A stretch of DNA of 64,000 nucleotides from CBDCWQ01 sp965223435 (GTDB lineage Bacteria > Myxococcota > Kuafuiibacteriia > Kuafuiibacteriales > Kuafuiibacteriaceae). Made by a program: the position numbers and the translations under genes. Shown here piece after piece: positions 8,406-17,254 of this stretch. Numbering within the stretch: position 1 is the first letter of the stretch; the number at the start of each line of letters is the position of its first letter. Under the pieces are notes generated by a model. That model was not told where the DNA came from and searched no databases. It saw only the letters and a list, made by a program, of their open reading frames with translations. The DNA is taken from the NCBI GenBank assembly GCA_965223435.1, contig CBDCWQ010000020.1, forward strand, positions 124,001-188,000, given 5' to 3'.

Positions 8406-9034
8406 GGCACGCCCCGATCGAAGGCGAACCTGGGGTTGCAGGGCATTTGGCTGACGCTTCGATGACGTCGACTGTGGATCGGGGCTATGTACGATGGCTG
8501 TCCGTGGGATCGTCTTAATTCTGTTTGATTTCTATTGGCGGTCGCACAAATTGCTCAAAAAAAAGTATCAAAAGAATTCGCCGGTCAAGGTGGATCGCCA
8601 TCGACGTTTTCTTTGTCCGTGGGGATCGCCTTTTGTGATCGGTCGTTGGTTTTGTCTCGCGAGGCAACATGGCTTCTGTCACGCAGGTCGGGTTCAATGA
8701 CGGCGACAATCACGAAGCATATGTCAGATCTCTTGACAGTTTCGAGTCGTGTCTTCCATGCTTCGCGCGTCGTTTTTTTATGAACGCGTTTCGGATGGCT
8801 TTGAAAGGGCCTCAGTTTTTTGACTGGGGCCCTTTCATTTTTTGCCGGTCCCTGACTTCCACGCCGAGTTCAAAACGGACCGGGCCCCGAAAGGCCGAAT
8901 GGGCAGTCGACGAAGCTGCGTGCACCGACAGCCGACGTGGTTGCGATCGAAGTGAGCGGCAAGATTGAACTGAATATTTGTTCACGCCCGGTGGGTTGTT
9001 GCCATGCGCCCTCCCATCGGGTCAGAGGAACGGC
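8406..9034 (+). other. 629-bp intergenic region with no convincing gene; ends in a strong terminator
   Basis: Only short ORFs without family resemblance occur here, for example 8494-8700 and 8535-8783. The stretch 8520-8600 is AT-richer than the surroundings (runs of A near 8558-8575). The rho-independent terminator at 8803-8843 lies about 400 bases after the last plus-strand stop, which suits either a long 3' UTR or an independent small RNA of about 250-320 nt. The remainder up to 9034 is the carA leader; an AGAGGAA ribosome-binding site lies at 9024-9030. Confidence 0.5.
8803..8843 (+). terminator. Rho-independent terminator
   Basis: GAAAGGGCCTCAG (8803-8815) pairs with CTGGGGCCCTTTC (8824-8836) over 13 bp with one T-G wobble. 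The loop is an 8-base T-rich sequence, and ATTTTTTG follows. The T-run is only on the plus-strand side, so it stops plus-strand transcripts. Confidence 0.85.
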
Positions 9035-10153
9035 ATGATGAAGAGCCAAAGCTCGGCCACTTTGGTGCTCGAGGACGACACAATGGTTCACGGTGTCGGG
9101 TTTGGAGCCGACAAGGTTGTCGCTGGAGAGGTTGTTTTCAATACCGCGATGGCCGGTTATGTCGAAACGCTTACCGACCCGTCGTACCGGGGTCAGATTC
9201 TCCTTCTGACTTATCCTTTGGTCGGGAACTATGGGGTTCCCGCTCCCCGCGCGTCCGGCACCTTGGACCGGCCCTACGAGTCCGGCCAGATTCAGGTTCA
9301 AGGGTTGATCGTCCAGCACGCCATCGAGCGATTCAGTCATCACCGGGCCGGACGTTCTCTCGATGCCTGGCTCAAAGAGGGCGGCGTACCGGGCATGACA
9401 GGGGTCGACACCCGCACCCTGACACAAAAGCTGCGTGAGTTCGGGACCATGAAGGGATGGCTTTTTCGGGGTGACTGCACCGCCCGCCAAGCCAAAGAGA
9501 CCGCGGCTTCGGTCGATATGCGACGGGAGGTTTTCGAGCTGGTTGCGCCCGAGGAGGTTGTTCGACACCCAGGCGGAAAGCTTAAGATCTTGGTTGTGGA
9601 CACGGGCGCCAAGGACAACATCGTGCGGTCTTTGCTGTCGCGCCAGGCGACGGTGATTCGGGTTCCTTGGCATGGTCCGGTTCTAGAATTGGCGAAGGAA
9701 GCCGATGGGCTTTTGCTCGGCAACGGTCCTGGAGATCCCAAAGACCTCACAGAGCTGGTCGAGGCGGTGCGGACGCTGCTCACGACCAGTACCAAACCGA
9801 TTTTTGGCATATGTCTCGGAAATCAGATCTTGGCCAGGGCTGCAGGTGCGGACACCTACAAGTTGCCCTACGGGCACCGGGGTGTGAATCAGCCCGTGCA
9901 GGATCTCCTTTCCAGAAAATGCTACATGACCAGCCAAAATCATGGATACGCGGTGAGTGATGATTCATTGCCGGATGATTGGGAGCCCTGGTTTGTGAAC
10001 ATCAATGATGGAACCAATGAGGGCATTCGTTCGCGAACCCGTCCCTTTTTTGGCGTTCAGTTTCATCCCGAGGCCTGTCCGGGGCCCGAGGACACGGCTT
10101 TTTTGTTTGATGATTTTTTGAGACTGGTAGGGGCTTTGGCACACCAAAGTTGA
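9035..10153 (+). CDS. carA: Carbamoyl-phosphate synthase small subunit (glutamine amidotransferase)
   Basis: Hydrolyses glutamine and channels ammonia to CarB for carbamoyl phosphate, the precursor of arginine and pyrimidines. ATG 9035 (AGAGGAA just upstream; a second ATG at 9038) gives 372 residues, the usual size. The N-terminal CPSase small domain shows TAMAGYVETLTDPSYRGQ and GVPGMTGVDTRTLT. The C-terminal class I amidotransferase has the nucleophile in GICLGNQ (Cys), the MTSQNHGYAV block, and the His/Glu pair in GVQFHPEACPGP. It lies 36 bases upstream of carB and is clearly an operon with it. Confidence 0.97.
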   Translation: MMKSQSSATLVLEDDTMVHGVGFGADKVVAGEVVFNTAMAGYVETLTDPSYRGQILLLTYPLVGNYGVPAPRASGTLDRPYESGQIQVQGLIVQHAIERFSHHRAGRSLDAWLKEGGVPGMTGVDTRTLTQKLREFGTMKGWLFRGDCTARQAKETAASVDMRREVFELVAPEEVVRHPGGKLKILVVDTGAKDNIVRSLLSRQATVIRVPWHGPVLELAKEADGLLLGNGPGDPKDLTELVEAVRTLLTTSTKPIFGICLGNQILARAAGADTYKLPYGHRGVNQPVQDLLSRKCYMTSQNHGYAVSDDSLPDDWEPWFVNINDGTNEGIRSRTRPFFGVQFHPEACPGPEDTAFLFDDFLRLVGALAHQS

Positions 10154-10189
10154 CCTTCTTGCGAAGCTTGTCCGCCAAAGGAGCGAGAA

Positions 10190-13100
10190 ATGTTCGGAAC
10201 GTATTTGCCCAAGAAGCCGCGCTGCGCGCTGGTCCTCGGGTCTGGAGCTCTTCAGATCGGTCAGGCCGGTGAGTTCGATTACTCGGGGACGCAAGCCATC
10301 AAAGCGCTGAAGGAAGAGGGCATCAAGACGGTTCTTGTGAACCCCAATATAGCGACCATTCAAACCAGTGAAGGACTCGCGGATCGAACCTATCTGGTTG
10401 CAGTCGAACCCGAAGGCGTCGAGCGGATCATCGAAAAGGAAGATGTGGATGCCGTTCTTCTGTCCTTTGGCGGACAGACGGCGCTCAACTGTGGGCTCGA
10501 GCTTCACCAAAGAGGTATCCTAGAAAAGTACGGTGTGCGGGTTTTGGGAACGCCGGTCTCAGCGATTCAAGATACGGAAGACCGGAAGCGTTTTATCGAA
10601 CGTCTGGATGCGCTGGGGATCAAGTCTCCGAAAAGCTTCGCGTGCAAGAGCATCGAGGAGGCCCGCCGAGCGGCCGAAGAGATTGGTCTGCCCCTTATGC
10701 TTCGCGGAGCCTATGCCCTCGGCGGCAAAGGCAGTGGAATCGTAGATACTCAGGACGCGCTCGACGCGGCCCTCGATCGGGCGTTTTCTGGAGACATCCC
10801 CCAGGTCTTGGTCGAAGAGTGTCTGCGCGGTTGGAAGGAAATTGAATACGAGGTTGTTCGGGACGGGAGGGACAACTGTATCACCGTCTGCAATATGGAG
10901 AATTTTGATCCCTTGGGCATCCACACCGGGGAATCTATTGTTGTGGCTCCATCGCAGACGTTGGATGACACCGAGGTCCAGCTTCTTCGGACCTTGGCGC
11001 TTCGTACCGTTCGTGATTTGGGCATCGTAGGCGAGTGCAATATTCAATATGCGCTTGATCCCCATTCGACGGACTACCGTGTCATCGAAGTGAACGCTCG
11101 GCTATCCAGATCGAGTGCCCTGGCCAGCAAAGCGACGGGGTATCCGTTGGCGTATGTCGCGGCCAAGTTGGCACTCGGGTATTCTCTGCCAGAGCTCCCC
11201 AATGCCATCACTCGGCGGACCTCAGCCTTTTTTGAGCCCGCGCTCGACTATTTGGTTTGCAAGATTCCCAGGTGGGACCTGTCCAAGTTCCGAGGGGCTT
11301 CCACGCGTATCGGAAGTGAGATGAAAAGCGTGGGTGAGGTGATGGCCATTGGACGGACTTTTCCCGAGGTCCTCCAGCGTGCGCTTCGAATGCTGGACAT
11401 TGGGGTATGGGGGCTTGATACGCGCGCCGAGAAATTTCGCTTTGAGGATCTCCGGGCGGAGCTTCGTTCTGCAAGTCCACGGCGAATCTTTGCCATCGCC
11501 CAAGCGTTGCGGATGGGGCTCGGGGTCGAAGAAATCCATGAACTGACGGGGATCGATCCGTGGTTTCTTTTCGAGATCGAACGCATTGTCCACATGGAAA
11601 AGACACTCTCGGAGATGCGAGATGACCTGCCCGAAGCGGTTTTGCGCTCGGCCAAAAGGCTTGGGTATTCGGACCGTGCCCTCGAGAAGCTCACCCACGC
11701 CAAGCCCGATTCGATCCGGGACCAAAGAGCACGCCTGGGGGTTCGGCCCCAACTTGCGCAAATCGACACGCTTGCCGGCGAATTCCCGGCGGAAACCAAC
11801 TACCTCTACTCGACCTACCATGCGGACGTGACGGGTTCTCCGCCCTCGCGGCGAAAGAAGATTATGGTGCTGGGGTCTGGAACCTACAGAATAGGGTCAA
11901 GCGTTGAATTCGATTGGTGCTGCGTCAATGCCATTCAGGCCGCGCAGGAGCTTGGTTACGAGACCATCATGCTCAACTACAACCCCGAGACCGTCAGCAC
12001 CGACTACGATGTGTGCGACAAGCTCATTTTCGACGAGATCAGCTTCGAGAATGTGTTGGATATCTACGAAGCGGAACAGCCAGAGGGGATCGTTTTGAGT
12101 ATGGGGGGACAAGTCCCCAACAACCTCGCCATAAGGTTGGCTCGGCACGGCGTGAAGATTTTGGGTACGGGTGCGACGAGCATCGACCGCGCCGAGGACC
12201 GGAGCAAGTTCAGTGCCTTGCTTGATCAGCTCGGCATCGATCAGCCTCGATGGGCAAAACTTGTGAACACCGAGGATGCGGAGCGTTTGGTCGAGTCCTT
12301 GGGTGGCTTCCCGGTGCTGGTACGCCCGAGTTATGTGTTGAGTGGTGCCGCCATGTCCGTGGCCCACGAAAGCAATGGCCTCCATCGGATTTTGGAAAAA
12401 GCCAGCTCAGTGTCTCCCGATTATCCGGTCGTGGTTTCCAAGTTCGAGGCGCCGTGCTCGCGAAATTGAAATCGATGCGGTGGCCGATGGCGGCAAACTG
12501 GTTTTGTGGGCGATCAGCGAGCATATCGAAGATGCAGGGGTACACAGCGGCGATGCGACGCTGGTGCTTCCCCCGCAGACGCTCTACATCACGACCATTC
12601 GTCGGGTACGCAAAATTGCGGAGGCTTTGGCGAAGGAGCTCCAGATCACGGGGCCATTCAACATGCAGTTTTTGGCAAAACACAACGCGGTGAAGGTGAT
12701 CGAATGCAATCTCAGGGCGTCGAGGAGCCTCCCGTTTGTGTCTAAGGTCACGGGTCAGAATATGGTCGGTGAAGCCATGAGGCGGATGCTTGGCGTCCGG
12801 CGTCCGTGTGTGAACCAGAGTCTGGAACTGGACTATGTGGGGGTGAAGGCTCCGATGTTTTCCTTTTCTCGCCTCGTGGGGGCGGACCCCCTGCTCGGCG
12901 TGGAAATGGCGAGCACCGGGGAGGTTGGGTGTTTTGGCGATGACATCCACGAGGCGTTGCTACACGCGATGATGGCCACGGGCTTTCGTTGGCCCAAAAA
13001 AGGCGTGCTGTTGTCGCTCGGGGCGGTGTCGGAAAAGTACCGCTTTCACGAGGAGGCGCGTGCGATTGTGGATGAACTCAAACTGCCGATCTACGCGACG

Positions 13101-13427
13101 GAGGGCACGGCGGACGCTTTGGACCGCATGGGGGTTTCGTGTCACGCGGTTCGAAAACGGCCCGATGACCGGGCGACCGGCATGGAGCTTATCGACGAGG
13201 GAAAAGTCGATCTGGTGATCAATATTCCGCGTGAATACGACGATCTGGGGCGTCCGGATGGGCATTTGATTCGGAGGCGGGCGGTGGACCGTGGCGTCCC
13301 GCTGCTGACCGACCCCCATTTGGCGAGGGCGGTTATTGAGGCGCTCAGGCACCATCCCAAGAGGAATCTTCCTCTTTTGGCGTGGGATGAGTACTTGGCT
13401 CGCAATGAACGTGCCCCACACGGATGA
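10190..13427 (+). CDS. carB: Carbamoyl-phosphate synthase large subunit, interrupted by a single-base frameshift
   Basis: The first part (ATG 10190 to TGA 12469) opens with PRCALVLGSGALQIGQAGEFD and contains the first ATP-grasp half and the start of the second half (KIMVLGSGTYRIGSSVEFDW). The second part continues in another frame from about 12453 to 13427 and holds the rest of the second ATP-grasp half plus the MGS-like allosteric domain. Reading up to 12451, skipping one C and continuing in the new frame gives SKFEARAREIEIDAVADGG, the expected CarB sequence. The joined protein would be 1078 residues, exactly the family norm. Since carAB is normally essential for pyrimidine synthesis without supplementation, a sequence error is more likely than a decayed gene. 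Programmed frameshifting is a remote alternative. Confidence 0.93.
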
Positions 13428-13654
13428 AGGTCGGCGCGGGGGGACCATTTGGCCTGGGCAACCGAGGCATGTGACGTGGACTGAACCCGTGATGTCGACG
13501 GGCGTTGAGCCCTGGGGGCCGATGCCCGGCCGTCGACCCCCAAAAAAGAACGGAAAACAAGGCATATAGAAGTTACCCTTGATGACAGCAGCCTTCTGTC
13601 TGTGCTACGTGCCCCGCTCTTCTCAGATCTCGTTCGGTTAGGAGTTTCAACGCC

Positions 13655-15397
13655 GTGTCAAGTCATCTCATCGAGCCCCACGGAGGGGCCCTCGTCAATC
13701 TGTTTGCCCCCGCTGAGCGAGAAGCCCAGCTTAAGGCCGAATCTCGAGACTGGCCGTCCTGGGATTTGAAGCCCCGGCAATTGTGTGATCTCGAGCTTCT
13801 CATGTCCGGCGGTTTCTCGCCGCTTGACGGATTTATGAAGCAAGATGACTACGATCAGGTCGTGGAGTCCATGCGCCTCGCAAGCGGTGTCTTGTGGCCG
13901 ATGCCGATCACCCTCGATGTTTCCGAAGAGGTGGGCGAAAAACTTTCCAGCGGCTCAAAGCTGGCGTTGAGAGATGCCGAAGGGGTGATGCTTGCGGTTC
14001 TGCACGTCGAGGACGTGTACAAGCCCGATCTGGGCCAGGAAGCCCAGAAGGTTTTTGGGACAAAGAGCACGGACCACCCGGGGGTTGCGTACCTTCTGCA
14101 GCAGACCGGACCCTACTATGTCGGGGGACGCATCGAAGGTATTCAACAACCGACTCACTATGACTTCAACGAGCTTCGGGACACGCCCGCTTCCCTGCGC
14201 GCCAAGTTTGAGACTCTGGGTTGGCGAACCGTTGTGGCGTTTCAAACCCGGAATCCGATGCATCGAGCCCATCAGGAGCTGACGCTTCAGGCGGCCAAGG
14301 AAGTGGAAGGGAGTCTCTTGATTCACCCCGTGGTCGGCATGACGAAGCCCGGAGACGTAGATCACTACACCCGGGTTCGTTGTTATCAGGCGCTTCTGCC
14401 CAGCTATCCCCGGCGAACGGCAAAGCTTTCGCTATTGCCGTTGGCGATGCGCATGGGTGGACCGCGCGAGGCCCTTTGGCACGCGATCATTCGTAAGAAT
14501 TATGGGTGCACCCACCTTATCGTGGGTCGGGATCATGCGGGTCCGGGAAGCGACAGCAACAACAAGCCTTTTTACGGGCCCTACGATGCACAGGAGCTTC
14601 TTCGTGCCCATGAAAAAGAGTTGGGGGTCACGATGGTGCCCTTCAAGCTGATGGTCTACGTGGAGGATCAGGATCGCTATCTCCCGAATGATGAAGTACC
14701 GGACGGCGCGCGTGCCCTCAGCATTTCGGGCACTGAGCTACGGGCCCGTTTGGCCGACGGCCGCGAGATTCCTTCTTGGTTTACTTTTCCCCAAGTTGCG
14801 GAGGAGCTTCGCCGCAGTCATCCTCCCCGGGATCGACAGGGCTTCACAGTGTTTTTTACAGGATTGTCCGGGTCGGGAAAATCGACCGTGGCCAATGCTC
14901 TGTTGGTGAAGTTGCTTGAGTTGGGGGGCCGGCGAGTCACGCTCTTAGACGGTGACCTGGTGCGCAAAAATCTGTCTTCAGAGCTTGGTTTTTCGAAAGC
15001 GCACCGCGACCTGAATATTCAAAGGATCGGTTTTGTGGCCTCGGAGATCACGAAGAACGGCGGGATCGCGGTCTGTGCGCCCATTGCGCCGTACGACCAG
15101 GTTCGCAAAGACGTTCGAAGCATGGTCGAGGGGCAGGGCGGTTTCTTGCTGGTTCACATTTCGACGCCGCTGGAAGTGTGTGAGCAGCGCGACCGCAAGG
15201 GACTCTACGCCAAGGCTCGCGCGGGAATCATCAAAGAGTTTACGGGTATTTCAGATCCTTACGAGGCCCCTCAAGATGCGGAGTTGGTCATCGATACTTC
15301 TGATGAGACCCCCGAGGAGGCTGCGCATCAGATCGTGCTGCGCCTAGAAAAAGAAGGGTTCGTGGGTGCGAGCCAGTCGGCCTCGCAGCAGCGCTAG
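13655..15397 (+). CDS. Bifunctional sulfate adenylyltransferase / APS kinase
   Basis: Activates sulfate with ATP to APS and phosphorylates APS to PAPS. Residues about 1-385 are an archaeal/bacterial-type (Sat/MET3-like) ATP sulfurylase, with QTRNPMHRAHQE near residue 198 and VGRDHAGPG near 290. Residues about 395-570 are the APS kinase domain, with P-loop GLSGSGKST near 405. The start is GTG 13655, with an AGGAG site about 10 bases before it. The fusion differs from the enterobacterial CysDN/CysC arrangement. It ends convergently against the reductase gene, sharing a CTAG. Confidence 0.93.
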   Translation: MSSHLIEPHGGALVNLFAPAEREAQLKAESRDWPSWDLKPRQLCDLELLMSGGFSPLDGFMKQDDYDQVVESMRLASGVLWPMPITLDVSEEVGEKLSSGSKLALRDAEGVMLAVLHVEDVYKPDLGQEAQKVFGTKSTDHPGVAYLLQQTGPYYVGGRIEGIQQPTHYDFNELRDTPASLRAKFETLGWRTVVAFQTRNPMHRAHQELTLQAAKEVEGSLLIHPVVGMTKPGDVDHYTRVRCYQALLPSYPRRTAKLSLLPLAMRMGGPREALWHAIIRKNYGCTHLIVGRDHAGPGSDSNNKPFYGPYDAQELLRAHEKELGVTMVPFKLMVYVEDQDRYLPNDEVPDGARALSISGTELRARLADGREIPSWFTFPQVAEELRRSHPPRDRQGFTVFFTGLSGSGKSTVANALLVKLLELGGRRVTLLDGDLVRKNLSSELGFSKAHRDLNIQRIGFVASEITKNGGIAVCAPIAPYDQVRKDVRSMVEGQGGFLLVHISTPLEVCEQRDRKGLYAKARAGIIKEFTGISDPYEAPQDAELVIDTSDETPEEAAHQIVLRLEKEGFVGASQSASQQR

Positions 15398-16143
15398 GAC
15401 TCCTGCGTTTCGGGTGCGGCGGGCAGGTGGAGGCCGCACTCCAGTTTACCTCGTCCGGCCCAGCGCCCGGCCCGCTCGTCTTCACCGGGCTTCACGGATT
15501 GGGTGCAGTGCGTGCATCCGATGCTCGGGTAGCCCTGATCGTGCAGAGGGTTGTAGGGCAACTTTTGCTCAAAGATGTAGTTCCACACCTGCTTTTTGGT
15601 CCAGGTGATGATGGGGCAAAGCTTCAGGAGTTTTTGGCCGTCCTGAAGGGTGGCTTCCTGCAGCATGCCGAGGTGGGCACGGGACGCGGACTCGTCGCGG
15701 CGAAGCGCGGTGATCCATAGGGCTTTACCCCGAAGGGCGCGCTGATTGGGCTCCACCTTGCGGATCGCGCAGCATTGGTCCGGGTTGCGGGTCCAAAGGG
15801 CGGGGCCGTGTTGGTCTTCTTGGGCCTCGGGGGTCAGGACCGGAAGGACTCGATTCAACCTCAGATTCCGTTGGTGGGTCCAGGTGTCCATCAGGGTCTG
15901 GGTTTCTGGAAAAAGAAACCCGGTGTCGATGGTATAGGCTTCGATTTCGGGATCGACGGACTGCGCCATGTGGAGAACGCAAAGGCCTCCGGCCCCAAAA
16001 GCCGTGCTGAGAGCAATGCGGCCCCGAAAAGCGTTGAGGGCCGCGGCCAAAACGGTCTCTGCGCTATAGGATTCCAAGGCTTTGGCGCGTTGCGACAAGT
16101 CGCCGGAACCCGTCAAAAGTTCAGTAAGGGTTGACTCGGACAT
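15394..16143 (-). CDS. cysH: Adenylyl-sulfate (APS/PAPS) reductase, probable [4Fe-4S] APS type
   Basis: Thioredoxin-dependent reduction of APS (or PAPS) to sulfite. ATG 16143 is chosen because AGGA lies 8 bases upstream; an earlier ATG (16152) sits in that site. The 249-residue protein has the PP-loop-like STAFGAGG near residue 46. It has both cluster cysteine pairs, CCAIRKVEP near residue 125 and CTHC near 214, which mark [4Fe-4S] APS reductases rather than E. coli-type PAPS reductases. The catalytic Cys is in the ECGLH tail. It faces the sulfurylase and shares the CTAG at 15394-15397 for both stop codons. Confidence 0.9.
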   Translation of the reverse strand: MSESTLTELLTGSGDLSQRAKALESYSAETVLAAALNAFRGRIALSTAFGAGGLCVLHMAQSVDPEIEAYTIDTGFLFPETQTLMDTWTHQRNLRLNRVLPVLTPEAQEDQHGPALWTRNPDQCCAIRKVEPNQRALRGKALWITALRRDESASRAHLGMLQEATLQDGQKLLKLCPIITWTKKQVWNYIFEQKLPYNPLHDQGYPSIGCTHCTQSVKPGEDERAGRWAGRGKLECGLHLPAAPETQES

Positions 16144-16464
16144 GTCCAACATCCTAAAACTAAGTACCCGAGTTTGTGTAACGCGAAATGACTTTTCCAT
16201 CTCAATCCATGTTTATCGGCGTTACCGCGGTTTGTTTGAGGTTGGCTAAGCTGCGCGGCCTCATGTGTTCCTGTTGTAGTTGTCCCAAGCCCTGATTCCC
16301 CGCTGCTGAGCATTGCTCGACCAGGTTGATCAGGGCCCCCCGAGATATGCCCCGATGAGGCCTTGTGGTATATACCCTCATCGGAAAGTTTTTTGTTGGC
16401 GTAGGACGGTCGCGTACTTAAACATACAAGTGAGGATGTTTGGGGCCCGACGAAGGAACATTCG
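16144..16464. other. Divergent intergenic region between cysH and tauE-like gene
   Basis: This 321-bp gap must carry promoters for both directions. It contains the hairpin at 16352-16390 described separately. No SAM-riboswitch core or other known riboswitch motif was recognised on either strand, and no ORF is supported. Confidence 0.6.
16352..16390 (+). promoter_or_regulatory. Hairpin with T-run in the leader of the TauE-siroheme operon (terminator or attenuator-like)
   Basis: CCGATGAGG (16352-16360) and CCTCATCGG (16376-16384) are perfect 9-bp arms with a 15-base AT-rich loop. AAAGTTTTTT follows. The T-run places it on the plus strand, about 75 bases before the TauE-like start, with no plus-strand gene upstream in the gap. 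This fits a leader attenuator or the end of a small RNA; regulation is inferred. Confidence 0.5.
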
Positions 16465-17235
16465 ATGTTTGATTTCAACCAATTTCAGCCGCTTGCGCTC
16501 CTCGTGGGTTTTGTTGCCGGCGCGCTAGTAGGTTCGACCGGGGTCGGTGGGGCGGCTTTTGCGACCCCGGCGTTGGTTCTTGGACTCGGCTTGCCCCCAT
16601 CGGTGGCCATCTCGACCGACGCGGTTTTTTGCGCGGTCATCAAGCTGTTTGGAATCAAGGCCCACCGTTCTTCGCTCAAGGGATCGATGGCCCATCTCAA
16701 AAGAGCGCTTTTTGCCAGCATTCCGGGAGCACTTTTGGGCGTTCTTGCCGTCGCGTACCTCGGCCGAATGGAGGGTGGAGAACAGATTCTTCGTCGTTCT
16801 TTGGGTGTTCTCCTGATCGTAGCGGCCACGTTGACCTTTCGTCGATCCCTCAAAAAGGGTGGGCATCGCAACATTGGAGGGACGTTGCCTCCCGCCGTGT
16901 TCCGTCCGCTCAATGGGGTGGTCGGGTTTTTGGTCGGTCTGACCAGCATCGGAGCCGGCTCCTTGTTTTTGCCTTTGCTTCTGGCGGGCATCAAGGCCTC
17001 GTTTGCGACCATTGTGGCCATCGACATCGCCCAAGGTTTTATCCTCGCGTTGGTGGTCGGAGCCGGACACATGGCCGTCGGAAGTGTGGATTTTACCCTT
17101 CTTTTGGTTCTCACCATTGGTGGGATTCCGGGTATCTTTTTTGGTGCCTATCTTCATCGGACGGTGAGCCCTCGGGCGTTGGCCTCGACCGCCGCAAGCT
17201 TGATCGCGGTGATCGGCGTGCGTTTGGTTCTTTAG
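16465..17235 (+). CDS. TauE/SafE family sulfite (anion) exporter
   Basis: A 256-residue integral membrane protein with about eight hydrophobic segments in two repeats. The family's glycine-rich motifs are present: ALVGSTGVGGAAFATPAL near residue 20 and VGLTSIGAGSLFLPLL near 160. The family exports sulfite, sulfoacetate or related anions. Its place next to sulfate reduction and siroheme genes supports a role in removing excess sulfite (inference). It starts at ATG 16465 and is followed by the siroheme synthase gene after 19 bases, so the two form an operon. Confidence 0.88.
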   Translation: MFDFNQFQPLALLVGFVAGALVGSTGVGGAAFATPALVLGLGLPPSVAISTDAVFCAVIKLFGIKAHRSSLKGSMAHLKRALFASIPGALLGVLAVAYLGRMEGGEQILRRSLGVLLIVAATLTFRRSLKKGGHRNIGGTLPPAVFRPLNGVVGFLVGLTSIGAGSLFLPLLLAGIKASFATIVAIDIAQGFILALVVGAGHMAVGSVDFTLLLVLTIGGIPGIFFGAYLHRTVSPRALASTAASLIAVIGVRLVL

Positions 17236-17254
17236 TCCACGAGGCACGTGGGGC

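Noticed and set aside
8494..8783. Short ORFs in the pre-carA gap as protein genes
   Set aside because: No ribosome-binding site support, no family-like motif, and the three frames overlap each other; treated as non-coding.
8870..9673. A 267-residue reverse ORF opposite carA
   Set aside because: Codon pattern and content are the mirror of carA; no domain or start signal.
12210..12950. Reverse ORF opposite carB
   Set aside because: Antisense shadow of the carB coding strand.
16144..16464. SAM riboswitch in the cysH-tauE gap
   Set aside because: No conserved SAM core (GAGGGA/GGCAACC-type blocks) on either strand.
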